NCBI GenBank assembly: GCA_020633655.1
Contig: JACKDF010000004.1
Span: 186,001 to 250,000, forward strand
Length of the DNA stretch: 64,000 nt
DNA from: Deferribacteres bacterium
Lineage (GTDB): Bacteria; Zhuqueibacterota; Zhuqueibacteria; Zhuqueibacterales; Geothermadaptataceae
Direction: 5' to 3'
Positions 36,528 through 45,228 of the stretch are shown here, piece after piece. The notes beneath the pieces were generated by a model. The model had not been told where the DNA came from, did no database searches, and was given only the letters and a program-made list of their open reading frames with translations. Position 1 is the stretch's first letter, and every line of letters begins with the position of its first letter. The translations under genes and the position numbers were made by a program.

Positions 36528-37710
36528 TGAACGCGGGCGATTCGGCGACTACGGTGGCCGTTTTGTGCCGGAAATTCTTATGCCGGCCATCCACGAACTC
36601 GAGTTGGAGTACGAAAAGGCAAGGAATGATCCGTCATTTTTCGCAACATTGGAAGAATTAAACCGCGAATATACCGGTCGTCCCAATCCCCTCACTTTAG
36701 CCGATCGACTGACAGCGTATGCGGGTGGTGCGAAAATCTATCTCAAAAGAGAAGATTTGAACCATACTGGCGCTCACAAAATCAACAATGTGCTCGGGCA
36801 ATTACTGCTCGCACGGCGCATGGGTAAAAAACGAATCATCGCTGAGACCGGAGCCGGACAACACGGTGTGGCCACGGCAACGGTTGCTGCCAAATTCGGT
36901 CTGGACTGCATCGTTTACATGGGCGAAGTGGATACCGGAAGGCAGCGGCTCAACGTTTTCCGCATGGAATATCTCGGAACGAAAGTGGTACCCGTAGTCT
37001 CGGGCAGCAAAACGCTGAAAGATGCGATTAACGAGGCTATTCGTGACTGGGTGACCAACGTGGAATCGACTTTTTACTGCATTGGCTCAGTCGTCGGCAT
37101 GCATCCGTATCCAATGATGGTGCGCGATTTCCAATCGATTATCGGTGAGGAAACAAAACGCCAGCATCTCGAAAAAGAAGGCCGCTTGCCTGATGCGTTG
37201 GTTGCCTGCGTCGGCGGTGGATCCAACGCCATGGGCATGTTTTATCCTTTTATCAATGATAAAAGTGTTGCAATGCACGGTGTTGAAGCAGGAGGACGTG
37301 GTTCGGGGGTGGGCGACCATGCAGCAACACTTTCCTATGGCGAACCGGGTATTTTGCATGGCATGTTGACCTATATGTTGCAGACAGACGACGGCCAGGT
37401 TGGTGACGTCCACAGTATTTCCGCCGGACTGGATTATCCCGGCGTCGGGCCGGAGCACAGCTGGTTAAAAGATACCGGTCGGGCGCAGTACACTTCCGTC
37501 ACCGATGCCGAAGCGCTTGAAGCGATGGTATTGCTGTCTAAAACCGAAGGCATTATTCCGGCTCTGGAAAGTGCCCATGCGGTGGCCTATGCAGTGAAGC
37601 TCGCCGGAACAATGTCGCCGGACAAATCAGTGGTTATCTGTTTATCTGGCCGTGGCGACAAAGATATGGAAGCGGTGTTTGACATGGTTGCCAAAGGGGG
37701 TGAAAAATGA
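36484..37710 (+). CDS. trpB: Tryptophan synthase beta subunit
   Basis: 408 residues, PLP-dependent, making tryptophan from indole and serine. [13 protein letters not shown] is the family start, the PLP lysine is in [13 protein letters not shown] (K about residue 99), and [10 protein letters not shown] binds the cofactor phosphate. Works as a heterotetramer with TrpA. The GTG at 36484 lies inside the last codons of trpF; no later start would keep the conserved N-terminus, so a 44-bp overlap is accepted. Confidence 0.96.
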   Translation: MTGNQIPQKLTQWPDERGRFGDYGGRFVPEILMPAIHELELEYEKARNDPSFFATLEELNREYTGRPNPLTLADRLTAYAGGAKIYLKREDLNHTGAHKINNVLGQLLLARRMGKKRIIAETGAGQHGVATATVAAKFGLDCIVYMGEVDTGRQRLNVFRMEYLGTKVVPVVSGSKTLKDAINEAIRDWVTNVESTFYCIGSVVGMHPYPMMVRDFQSIIGEETKRQHLEKEGRLPDALVACVGGGSNAMGMFYPFINDKSVAMHGVEAGGRGSGVGDHAATLSYGEPGILHGMLTYMLQTDDGQVGDVHSISAGLDYPGVGPEHSWLKDTGRAQYTSVTDAEALEAMVLLSKTEGIIPALESAHAVAYAVKLAGTMSPDKSVVICLSGRGDKDMEAVFDMVAKGGEK

Positions 37711-38510
37711 ACAATCTGCGCGGCACACTCGAAGCAAAAAGAACGAAAAATCGAAAAATTCTTTCCATCTATTTAACTGCCGGTTACCCGGATTTGCAGG
37801 CAACCGTTCCCCTCCTCAAAGCAATCGTAGACGCTGGCGCTGACCTCATCGAGCTCGGTGTACCGTTCTCCGATCCCCAGGCGGATGGCCCGGTTATTCA
37901 GGAAGCTTCCCATAAAGCCCTTGAAGCAGGAACAACCGTGGGTGCGATATTTCCCATTTTAAAGGAATTTCGCCGCTATTCATCGGTACCGGTGATTCTT
38001 ATGGGATACGCCAATCCATTTATGAAGTATGGCTGGCAGCGGATCGTGAAGGATGCCGCCGAGGCCGGGGCCAACGGCTTTATCATACCCGATTTACCCC
38101 CGGAAGAGAGTGATGAATTTGCTGTACTGTGTCATGATGCTGGTCTGGATCTTATTTTTCTTGTTTCGCCTGTGACTACGCCGGAGCGGATTGAGAAGAT
38201 TAATGAATTGACGACGGGTTTTATTTATGCGGTATCGATTACCGGGGTGACCGGCGTGCGCCAGAGTTTACCCCCGGCAACCCATGCCTTTTTGAAGCGT
38301 TTGCGTCAGCAAACATCGCATCCGGCGCTCGTGGGATTTGGTGTTGCCAATGCAGAATCTGCACAAATCCTTGCGGAGGAAAGTGACGGTGTTATCATTG
38401 GGAGTGCCATTATACGGCGTATTAGCGAGGCGGAATCGACACAGGAAGCCTGCACAAGTGTTGGAAGTTTTATTCGGGAAATCAGAAGCGCTTTAGGAGA
38501 AAATGAATGA
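37707..38510 (+). CDS. trpA: Tryptophan synthase alpha subunit
   Basis: 267 residues of TIM-barrel fold, cleaving indole-3-glycerol phosphate to indole. Catalytic Glu and Asp lie in [44 protein letters not shown] and [15 protein letters not shown] are typical. It overlaps trpB (ATGA) and the next gene by 4 bp each, so three genes are tightly coupled. Confidence 0.96.
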   Translation: MNNLRGTLEAKRTKNRKILSIYLTAGYPDLQATVPLLKAIVDAGADLIELGVPFSDPQADGPVIQEASHKALEAGTTVGAIFPILKEFRRYSSVPVILMGYANPFMKYGWQRIVKDAAEAGANGFIIPDLPPEESDEFAVLCHDAGLDLIFLVSPVTTPERIEKINELTTGFIYAVSITGVTGVRQSLPPATHAFLKRLRQQTSHPALVGFGVANAESAQILAEESDGVIIGSAIIRRISEAESTQEACTSVGSFIREIRSALGENE

Positions 38511-38806
38511 AGGAAATAGCGGAGTGGCGGAAAAAAATCGATGCTGTCGATGCAGAGTTGTTGAAGTTGTTGAACCAACGCGCCGGCTACACTGTGGAAA
38601 TCGGGCATATAAAACGCCAACATGATATGCCGATTTACGATCCTGCTCGTGAAAAGAAAATATTGCAGGCATTGGCGGAGAAAAATCCGGGTCCATTGTC
38701 AGAAGAAGCAATACAGCGGCTTTTTGAGCGCATAATCGATGAGTCGCGATTATTGGAAAAACACGCCAGTCTCGGATTGGGTGATGATATGTCGAAGAAC
38801 GTGTAA
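38507..38806 (+). CDS. Chorismate mutase, AroQ fold
   Basis: 99 residues. It converts chorismate to prephenate, the entry to Phe and Tyr. The helical pattern IDAVDAELLKLLNQRAGYTVEIGHIKR carries the Arg and Lys of the AroQ active site, and a second helix has YDPAREKKIL and RIIDESRLLE. It is free-standing, not fused to aroF, tyrA or pheA. The start overlaps trpA by 4 bp. No signal peptide, so cytoplasmic. Confidence 0.92.
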   Translation: MKEIAEWRKKIDAVDAELLKLLNQRAGYTVEIGHIKRQHDMPIYDPAREKKILQALAEKNPGPLSEEAIQRLFERIIDESRLLEKHASLGLGDDMSKNV

Positions 38807-38808
38807 GA

Positions 38809-38872
38809 GTTACAGGTTTCAAGTTGCATGTTACCAGTTTAAAACTACAACCTTAAACTTGTAACCTGTAAC
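38809..38872. repeat. Palindromic repeat, chorismate mutase - aroF gap
   Basis: GTTACAGGTTTCAAGTT (38809-38825) pairs with the TTAAACTTGTAACCTGTAAC arm (38853-38872), with an extra segment in the left arm. It begins 2 bp after the stop. Shared words with 25170-25222 suggest one family. Confidence 0.65.
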
Positions 38873-38903
38873 CTTTAAACAAATATTTAAAGGAGAGAGT
38901 ACG

Positions 38904-39917
38904 ATGGTTGTGGTGATGGAAAAAAACGCAACACAGGCACAAATTGAGCATGTTGTCGCCACTTTAATTGAGAAAAATTTTGATGTGCACCGTTCAACCG
39001 GGATAAGTCGTACGGTTATCGGTGCTATCGGTGATAAAGCGAATTTTGATGAGCGGGAATTCCTGGTACTGGACGGTGTCAGTGAAGTTGTTCGGATTAC
39101 TGAGCCGTACAAATTAGCGAGCCGGACATTTCATCCGGAAAACACAATTGTGCAAATTAAAGATGTGAAGATTGGCGGTGACGAGGTCGTCGTTATGGCT
39201 GGCCCCTGTTCAATAGAAAATGAGGAACAGATCGAGACGATCGCAGCACTGGTGAAAAAATCCGGGGCAAAAATATTGCGTGGCGGCGCATTCAAACCGC
39301 GCACATCACCTTATTCTTTTCAAGGGATGGGCGAGGAAGGTCTGCGAATTATGCGAGCAGCTGCCGATCGCAATGACTTACTCATCGTTTCAGAAATAAT
39401 GGATCGCGCACAACTTGATATGATGGTGAATTATTGTGATATTCTGCAGGTTGGCGCACGAAATATGCAAAATTTCGATTTATTGAAAGCGTTAGGAAAA
39501 GTGCAGACGCCAATCTTGCTGAAGCGCGGCATGTCTGCCACCATCGAAGAAACGTTGATGTCCGCGGAGTATATCATGGCCGGTGGCAATTATAATGTGA
39601 TCATTTGTGAACGCGGCATCCGTACCTTTGAAAAATACACCCGCAATACGATGGATATTTCAGCTATTCCTGTGATTCAGAAACTGAGCCATTTACCAAT
39701 TATCGCTGATCCGAGTCACGGGACAGGCATTCGCAACAAAGTGGCACCGATGGCCAGAGCATCTGTTGCTGCTGGCGCCCATGGCTTGCAAATCGAGGTA
39801 CACCACGATCCCGATCACGCGGCATCCGACGGGGCGCAATCGCTTTACCCGGAACAGTTTGACCGTTTGATGGAAGAATGCCGGTTAATTGCGAAAGCGA
39901 TTGGCAAAAGGATGTAA
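38904..39917 (+). CDS. aroF: DAHP synthase (type I-beta, with N-terminal ferredoxin-like domain)
   Basis: 337 residues. It condenses PEP and erythrose-4-phosphate, the first shikimate-pathway step. The first 75 residues form a ferredoxin-like/ACT-like regulatory domain, as in Thermotoga DAHP synthase, where it mediates feedback by Tyr or Phe. The catalytic barrel has VMAGPCSIENEEQ, GGAFKPRTSPYSFQG, VGARNMQNFDLL, LLKRGM and IADPSHGTG. GGAGAG precedes ATG 38904 by a good distance. Confidence 0.94.
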   Translation: MVVVMEKNATQAQIEHVVATLIEKNFDVHRSTGISRTVIGAIGDKANFDEREFLVLDGVSEVVRITEPYKLASRTFHPENTIVQIKDVKIGGDEVVVMAGPCSIENEEQIETIAALVKKSGAKILRGGAFKPRTSPYSFQGMGEEGLRIMRAAADRNDLLIVSEIMDRAQLDMMVNYCDILQVGARNMQNFDLLKALGKVQTPILLKRGMSATIEETLMSAEYIMAGGNYNVIICERGIRTFEKYTRNTMDISAIPVIQKLSHLPIIADPSHGTGIRNKVAPMARASVAAGAHGLQIEVHHDPDHAASDGAQSLYPEQFDRLMEECRLIAKAIGKRM

Positions 39918-39924
39918 TACGCAC

Positions 39925-41019
39925 ATGACTCCTAAGATCACAATCATTGGCATCGGTCTCATCGGTGGATCCCTGGCGCGTGCTTTTAAACGCTTTTTAC
40001 CGGATGCGCATGTGACAGGTGTTGACCGAGCGGAAATTATTGATTACGCACAAAAAGAAAGCATTATTGATATTGGGTATGAATCAGAAGTGCTGGTAGA
40101 TGCTTGTGCAGATGCTGATTTTGTATTGATCGCGACGCCGCCACACAGTGCTATGGAACTTCTGCCAGCAGTTGCGAATGCCTGCAAAATCGGGGCTATC
40201 GTTTCAGATGTATGTAGTATCAAAGCAGATTTGGTGAAAAGTGCGAAACGAGCATTCGAAAATTCTTCAGCTGTTTTTATCGGAGGCCATCCAATGGCCG
40301 GGTCCGAAAAACCGGGGGTTGCCTCCTCCGATCCCTATCTTTTTGAAAATGCCATTTACGTGTTAACACCTGACGGGACAACACCCGAAGAGGCCGTTGG
40401 GAAATTGGCGCATCTCGTTGGAAAAATTCGTGCGCATGTACTTCTTCTCGAGGCGGAGGAGCATGATAAGATTGCAGCCTCGGTAAGCCATTTACCGCAA
40501 ATGCTTGCGATAACATTGATGCTTTATGTTGCTGGCAAAAACGAAGAGAATGCGATGTATCTCAAAATGGCCGCGGGTGGCTTTCGGGATATGACACGAA
40601 TCGCCTCCAGTCCTTATGATATATGGCGGGACATCTGCGCGGGAAACCGTAAGAAAATTCTTGCAGAAATCGATGGTTTTGCCAATGCATTGGCCACCCT
40701 TCGTGAAAAAGTTGCCGAAGGTAATTTACAGGAAAGTTTTGAAAACAGCGCCCGCAGCCGTCTGGCAATTCCAACAGATACACGGGGCTTTATGCATCCA
40801 CATTTTGATTTATCGGTGGACGTCCAGGATAAATCCGGGGTTATAGCGACGATTGCCAACGTCCTGGCGAAAGCGGAAATAAATATCCGTGATATTGAGG
40901 TTTTAAAGGTTCGGGAAGATGAAGGGGGAACGTTGCGCCTTTCCTTTGAATCGGATCATGCACGATCACAAGCGAAAGATATTTTACAAAAGCAGGGATA
41001 CGTTTGCCGGAATCGTTAA
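39925..41019 (+). CDS. tyrA: Prephenate dehydrogenase with C-terminal ACT domain
   Basis: 364 residues. It oxidises prephenate to 4-hydroxyphenylpyruvate for tyrosine. The NAD site is IIGIGLIGGSLARAF at the N-terminus, the catalytic His region is GGHPMAGSEKPGV, and a C-terminal ACT domain (about residues 290-364, FDLSVDVQDKSGVIATIANV) should bind a regulatory aromatic amino acid. ATG 39925 is chosen over a longer frame that overlaps aroF. With the separate chorismate mutase it completes the tyrosine branch. Confidence 0.93.
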   Translation: MTPKITIIGIGLIGGSLARAFKRFLPDAHVTGVDRAEIIDYAQKESIIDIGYESEVLVDACADADFVLIATPPHSAMELLPAVANACKIGAIVSDVCSIKADLVKSAKRAFENSSAVFIGGHPMAGSEKPGVASSDPYLFENAIYVLTPDGTTPEEAVGKLAHLVGKIRAHVLLLEAEEHDKIAASVSHLPQMLAITLMLYVAGKNEENAMYLKMAAGGFRDMTRIASSPYDIWRDICAGNRKKILAEIDGFANALATLREKVAEGNLQESFENSARSRLAIPTDTRGFMHPHFDLSVDVQDKSGVIATIANVLAKAEINIRDIEVLKVREDEGGTLRLSFESDHARSQAKDILQKQGYVCRNR

Positions 41020-41094
41020 ATTTGTGCTGGAATTCTTTAAAACAACACCGTTTTCTTTTCAATCTTTTATACTAATCTGCAACAAAGGATGAAC

Positions 41095-42366
41095 ATGAAA
41101 CTAACTAAAGCAAGCCGCTTGTATGGTGAAGTAACTTTACCCGGGGATAAATCCATCTCCCAGCGTGCATTGCTTTTTGCAGCTTTGGCGAATGGAACCA
41201 GTACAATTTCAGGCTTATCCAACGCGGATGATGTGAACAGTATGGCCAGTTGCCTGCGACAACTTGGTGTGCAAATAAAATCAGAGGGCGGGAAAATAAT
41301 CGTTGAAGGTGTTGGTTTGTATGGCTTGAGGCAACCCAAAGTGGAACTCGACTGTGGTAATTCCGGCACGACTATGCGATTGCTTGCCGGTGTTCTTGCG
41401 GGGCAGCCGTTTAGTTCTGTCCTTGTTGGTGACGCCAGTTTGAGTCGCCGACCTATGCGCCGAATCATCGATCCCCTCGTTGCGATGGGTGCAAAGATTG
41501 AAGCTTCCAAAGCGGAAACAGCTCCTTTGAAAATTGCAGGCCGGCAATTGCAGGGAATTTCCTACGAATTACCGGTTGCCTCGGCGCAGGTGAAGTCGGC
41601 TGTCTTGTTGGCGGGATTATTTGCCGATGGCGAAACCACAGTAATCGAGCCTGTTGAAACGCGTGATCATACAGAAATAATGCTGAATGCGATGGGGATG
41701 GATGTGTGGAAGGAAATTGATACAATTCACGTGTCGCGAGGCCAATTAAAGGCAGGGAATTTACTCGTCCCAGGTGATATTTCTGCGGCTTCATTTTTTA
41801 TCGTGGCAGGATTAATCGTTCCTGAGAGTCAGATTACTATTAAGAATGTCGGTATTAATCCTACGCGGTCCTATCTGCTCGGATTGCTGCAGCGAAACGG
41901 TGCAGTGATCAAAATCGCCAATGAAAGAAAAAGCAACGGCGAACCTGTGGCTGATCTGGAAATAAAATCAAGTGTTGTGAATGGTTTTACAGTTAAGGGT
42001 CGGGAAATACCCCTGCTCATCGATGAAATCCCCATTCTCGCCATTCTGGCGACACAGAGTGCGGGAACGACGCTATTCCGCAATGCCAAAGAACTGCGTG
42101 TCAAGGAATCGGACCGGATTGAAGCGGTTGCAGAAAATCTGCGAAAAATGGGTGTTGTTGTCACAACTTATGAGGATGGTTTGGAAATTACGGGTAAACA
42201 GGAACTCAAAGGCGCAATGATTGAAACGTACCATGATCATCGAATCGCCATGGCTTTTGCTGTTGCCGCTCTGGTTGCGGAAGGTGAGACGATACTCGAA
42301 GACGCAAATTTGGCGACAGTGTCCTTTCCTGATTTTTACAAAAATATTAAATCGATCAGTGCATAA
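41095..42366 (+). CDS. aroA: EPSP synthase (3-phosphoshikimate 1-carboxyvinyltransferase)
   Basis: 423 residues. It adds PEP to shikimate-3-phosphate. Motifs are LPGDKSISQRALLFAALANG, DCGNSGTTMRLLAG, the SLSRRPMRRI region, and ELRVKESDRIEAVAENL. The start is ATG 41095, with AAAGGA 5 nt upstream; an ATG at 41089 overlaps that site. An Ala is found in the GNSGTTMRLLAG loop, as in class II-like enzymes; glyphosate sensitivity cannot be read from this. Confidence 0.96.
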   Translation: MKLTKASRLYGEVTLPGDKSISQRALLFAALANGTSTISGLSNADDVNSMASCLRQLGVQIKSEGGKIIVEGVGLYGLRQPKVELDCGNSGTTMRLLAGVLAGQPFSSVLVGDASLSRRPMRRIIDPLVAMGAKIEASKAETAPLKIAGRQLQGISYELPVASAQVKSAVLLAGLFADGETTVIEPVETRDHTEIMLNAMGMDVWKEIDTIHVSRGQLKAGNLLVPGDISAASFFIVAGLIVPESQITIKNVGINPTRSYLLGLLQRNGAVIKIANERKSNGEPVADLEIKSSVVNGFTVKGREIPLLIDEIPILAILATQSAGTTLFRNAKELRVKESDRIEAVAENLRKMGVVVTTYEDGLEITGKQELKGAMIETYHDHRIAMAFAVAALVAEGETILEDANLATVSFPDFYKNIKSISA

Positions 42367-42367
42367 C

Positions 42368-42517
42368 GACTAGACTTTGTGAGAACGTTTAAACTTCAAG
42401 TAGGCTGAGCTTGCCTGTACTGAGTAAAGTCGAAGTATCAAAGCCGGACTCACGCTCAACCAGGCGCTTCGACAGGCTCTGTGACCGGTTTACACTACAT
42501 TTTCACACAGCCTGGAC
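42368..42517. repeat. 150-bp inverted-terminal-repeat element, copy A (aroA-aroE gap)
   Basis: It aligns without gaps to the reverse complement of 55811-55960, about 128 of 150 positions identical by hand. The ends GACTAGAC/GTCCAGGC-like are inverted and extend about 28 bp imperfectly. No ORF. It looks like a small non-autonomous mobile element. Confidence 0.8.
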
Positions 42518-42557
42518 AATTCAAGATAAATAAAAAAATACAAGTGGAGGGGAGCTA

Positions 42558-42617
42558 ATGTACAGTTCAAATAAATATATTGCCTTTGAACCATATCGAG
42601 AATTTAATTGCATATGA
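42558..42617 (+). CDS. 19-codon ORF coupled to aroE
   Basis: ATG 42558 to TGA 42615, preceded by a strong GGAGG (42546-42550) 7 nt upstream. It encodes MYSSNKYIAFEPYREFNCI, with three Tyr and two Phe. Its stop codon overlaps the aroE start (ATGA), so aroE translation is likely coupled to it: the good ribosome site serves this ORF, and aroE has none of its own. It may be a regulatory leader or simply a translation-coupling device. Confidence 0.6.
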   Translation: MYSSNKYIAFEPYREFNCI

Positions 42618-43450
42618 CCTTGAAACAATCCCTGGGCGTCATCGGAGCACCGATTGCGCATTCATTATCTCCGCTATTACATGAATTCATTATTCGGCAG
42701 TACGATCTGCCATTTACCTACTCTGCTTATCACGTTGAGAAAGAATCTTTAGCAGAAGCAGTTTATGGAGCACAAGCTCTGGGATTCCGGGGATTAAATG
42801 TGACAGTTCCATACAAGAAAGATGTCATGTCTCTCCTGGATGAAATAGATGAATTTGCTTTAAAAGTCGGTGCGGTGAACACAATTTTATTTTCAGAGGG
42901 AAGAATAACAGGTTATAACACCGATGTTTTCGGATTTTTGCACAGCCTTGCTGTGGAAAATGTATCCCTTTCTGATCGTGATGTTGTTCTTCTCGGAGCC
43001 GGCGGTGCGGCACGGGCTATTGTCCTTGCTGCAAAAAAAGGCGGGGCACGTTCAGTGATGATTTACAATCGCACCTATGAGAAAGCTGCAGCTCTTGCCG
43101 AAAAGATGGGTTGTGTTGCGGTATCACAGGACTATTTTACAGCAATTCCTGATCATGCAGTCATTATAAATACAACAAGTGTTGGCATGCATCCAAATGT
43201 GAATGCATCACCACTGCCTCAAACCTTGTTCCGTGCGGATTGTCTTTACATCGACATCGTTTATAATCCACAGAATACATTGTTTTTACAGTACGCTACA
43301 CATGCTGGTGCCCAAACCGTCGGCGGGATTGGTATGCTCATTTTACAGGGTATCCTGGCAATGGAAATTTGGTCCGGAAAATCGATTGATTTGCAACAGA
43401 ATTTTGGAGCACTGCAGGATTTGCTTCGCAGGGCACTTGGAGCGCAATAA
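42614..43450 (+). CDS. aroE: Shikimate dehydrogenase
   Basis: 278 residues. It reduces 3-dehydroshikimate with NADPH. The substrate site is IGAPIAHSLSPLLHEF, the catalytic Lys is in GLNVTVPYKKDVM, and the Rossmann motif is LLGAGGAARAIVLAA. The NRTYEKA segment agrees with NADP use. ATG 42614 is used; a TTG two codons upstream is a poor alternative. Translation seems coupled to the small upstream ORF. Confidence 0.95.
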   Translation: MTLKQSLGVIGAPIAHSLSPLLHEFIIRQYDLPFTYSAYHVEKESLAEAVYGAQALGFRGLNVTVPYKKDVMSLLDEIDEFALKVGAVNTILFSEGRITGYNTDVFGFLHSLAVENVSLSDRDVVLLGAGGAARAIVLAAKKGGARSVMIYNRTYEKAAALAEKMGCVAVSQDYFTAIPDHAVIINTTSVGMHPNVNASPLPQTLFRADCLYIDIVYNPQNTLFLQYATHAGAQTVGGIGMLILQGILAMEIWSGKSIDLQQNFGALQDLLRRALGAQ

Positions 43451-43510
43451 TTTTTCGAAAATATTGTCCTCAATTGAATTTTTTATCAGCGAATAGTTAG
43501 AGGAAAATAA

Positions 43511-44689
43511 ATGCCTAAATTACGTTTTTTTACCGCAGGTGAATCCCATGGCCAGGGATTGGTCGGTACGCTTGAAGGTTTGCCTGCTAATACGATCATT
43601 TCTACGGATAAAATAAACCACCAGTTGTGGCGACGTCAACAAGGTTACGGTCGTGGTGGACGCATGAAAATCGAAACCGATACTGCAAAAATTTTAACCG
43701 GCGTGCGTCATGGCAAAAGTTTAGGCAGTCCAATTAGTCTGTTCATCGAGAACAGGGACTGGAAAAACTGGGAAAAAATTATGGCGGTAGAAGGGGATAA
43801 CCCCGGTAAAAAACTCGTTGAAGTGCCGCGCCCGGGCCATGCCGATTTGAGCGGTGCCATCAAATACAACCAGACGGATATGCGAAACATCCTTGAACGG
43901 GCCTCAGCACGTGAGACGACAACACGCGTCGCACTGGGCGCTATAGCACGCCAGTTTCTTGATGCCCTTGGGATTGGTATCGCAAGTCATGTGCTTCAGA
44001 TAGCCGATGTAAAATCGGAAAAGAGCCTCATCCGTTATGGATCACCACAGTGGGATATTGAGTTACAGGAATTGAACGATCGTGCGGATAAATCGCCCGT
44101 GCGCTGCATTGATACACAAATCGAAGGAGAAATGATTGCACTAATCGAAAAAGCCAAGCAGGAACGCGATACCTGCGGTGGTATTTTTGAAGTTGTTGCA
44201 TACAACCTGCCCATAGGCCTGGGAAGTCATGTGCACTGGGACCGGCGGCTCGATGCACAAATCGCCGCTGCGATGATGGGCATTCAGGCGATGAAGGGTG
44301 TTGAGATTGGAGATGGATTCGGTGGTGCATGCCGATTCGGCTCGCAAGTTCACGATGAAATCTATTTCGATGAGGCATCGAATCATTTCTTTCGCAAACA
44401 AAACAACGCAGGTGGCCTCGAGGGTGGAATAACCAATGGCATGCCACTGGTTGTCCGTGTGGCAATGAAACCAATTGCCACATTGATGCGCCCTCTGGAT
44501 TCTGTCGAATTAATCAGCAAAAAGCCTGTCAAAGCCCATGTCGAACGATCGGATGTCACCGCAGTGCCGGCTGCCGCTGTTATTGGCGAAGCCATGCTGG
44601 CGTTGGTTTTGGCCGATGCCGTCCTGGATAAATTTGGTGGCGATTCCTTTGAAGAAATTGAACAACGGTACCTGGAATGGGGAAAATAA
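43511..44689 (+). CDS. aroC: Chorismate synthase
   Basis: 392 residues, flavin-dependent, making chorismate from EPSP. Signatures are TAGESHGQGLVGTLEGLP, RRQQGYGRGGRMKIE, RPGHADLSGAIKYNQTD, RASARETTTRVA and the NAGGLEGGITNGMP region. GAGGAAAA precedes ATG 43511. It overlaps aroK by 13 bp. Confidence 0.97.
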   Translation: MPKLRFFTAGESHGQGLVGTLEGLPANTIISTDKINHQLWRRQQGYGRGGRMKIETDTAKILTGVRHGKSLGSPISLFIENRDWKNWEKIMAVEGDNPGKKLVEVPRPGHADLSGAIKYNQTDMRNILERASARETTTRVALGAIARQFLDALGIGIASHVLQIADVKSEKSLIRYGSPQWDIELQELNDRADKSPVRCIDTQIEGEMIALIEKAKQERDTCGGIFEVVAYNLPIGLGSHVHWDRRLDAQIAAAMMGIQAMKGVEIGDGFGGACRFGSQVHDEIYFDEASNHFFRKQNNAGGLEGGITNGMPLVVRVAMKPIATLMRPLDSVELISKKPVKAHVERSDVTAVPAAAVIGEAMLALVLADAVLDKFGGDSFEEIEQRYLEWGK

Positions 44690-45228
44690 AAAATAAGCAC
44701 ATTTACTTGCTTGGTTTCATGGGATCTGGTAAATCTACCTTGGGGCGGAAATTAGCCAATACGTTGAAAATGCCCTTTCTTGATACCGATGTGCTTGTAG
44801 AAGTAAAAGTCGGGATGTCAGTGACGACAATTTTCGAGAAATTGGGTGAGCAACGGTTTCGTGAATTGGAATTTGAAGTACTTGCGGAACTGGCACGGGA
44901 TCACGAAAATTCAAAGGTTGTTGCCCTGGGAGGCGGAACACCGGTTCTTGAAAAAGCCTGGCCTTTGCTCCAATCCAGTGGTACGACAATTTATCTGCAG
45001 CGGACGGCAGAACAACTCTACGACCATGTGCGTCATAGCGATCATCGGCCAGTGCTCAAACGAGCAGAACGAAAAGATTTGTTGCAGCATGTGCAAAACC
45101 TGCTACTGGAACGCAGTCCCTTTTACTCGCGTGCAGATCATACATTTGTTTGTGGAGATGAATGGGGAATTGATGAAACCATAGAACATTTATTACGATT
45201 AGTCGAAGAAAATCATGAAAATAATTGA
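44677..45228 (+). CDS. aroK: Shikimate kinase
   Basis: 183 residues, a P-loop kinase phosphorylating shikimate. Walker A is GFMGSGKSTLGRKLA, DTDVLVEVKVGMSVTTIF carries the shikimate-binding Asp, and VALGGGTPVL is the third shikimate-binding loop. It lacks a signal peptide. Start and end overlap both neighbours (13 and 14 bp), so it is part of a coupled block. Confidence 0.95.
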   Translation: MGKIKNKHIYLLGFMGSGKSTLGRKLANTLKMPFLDTDVLVEVKVGMSVTTIFEKLGEQRFRELEFEVLAELARDHENSKVVALGGGTPVLEKAWPLLQSSGTTIYLQRTAEQLYDHVRHSDHRPVLKRAERKDLLQHVQNLLLERSPFYSRADHTFVCGDEWGIDETIEHLLRLVEENHENN

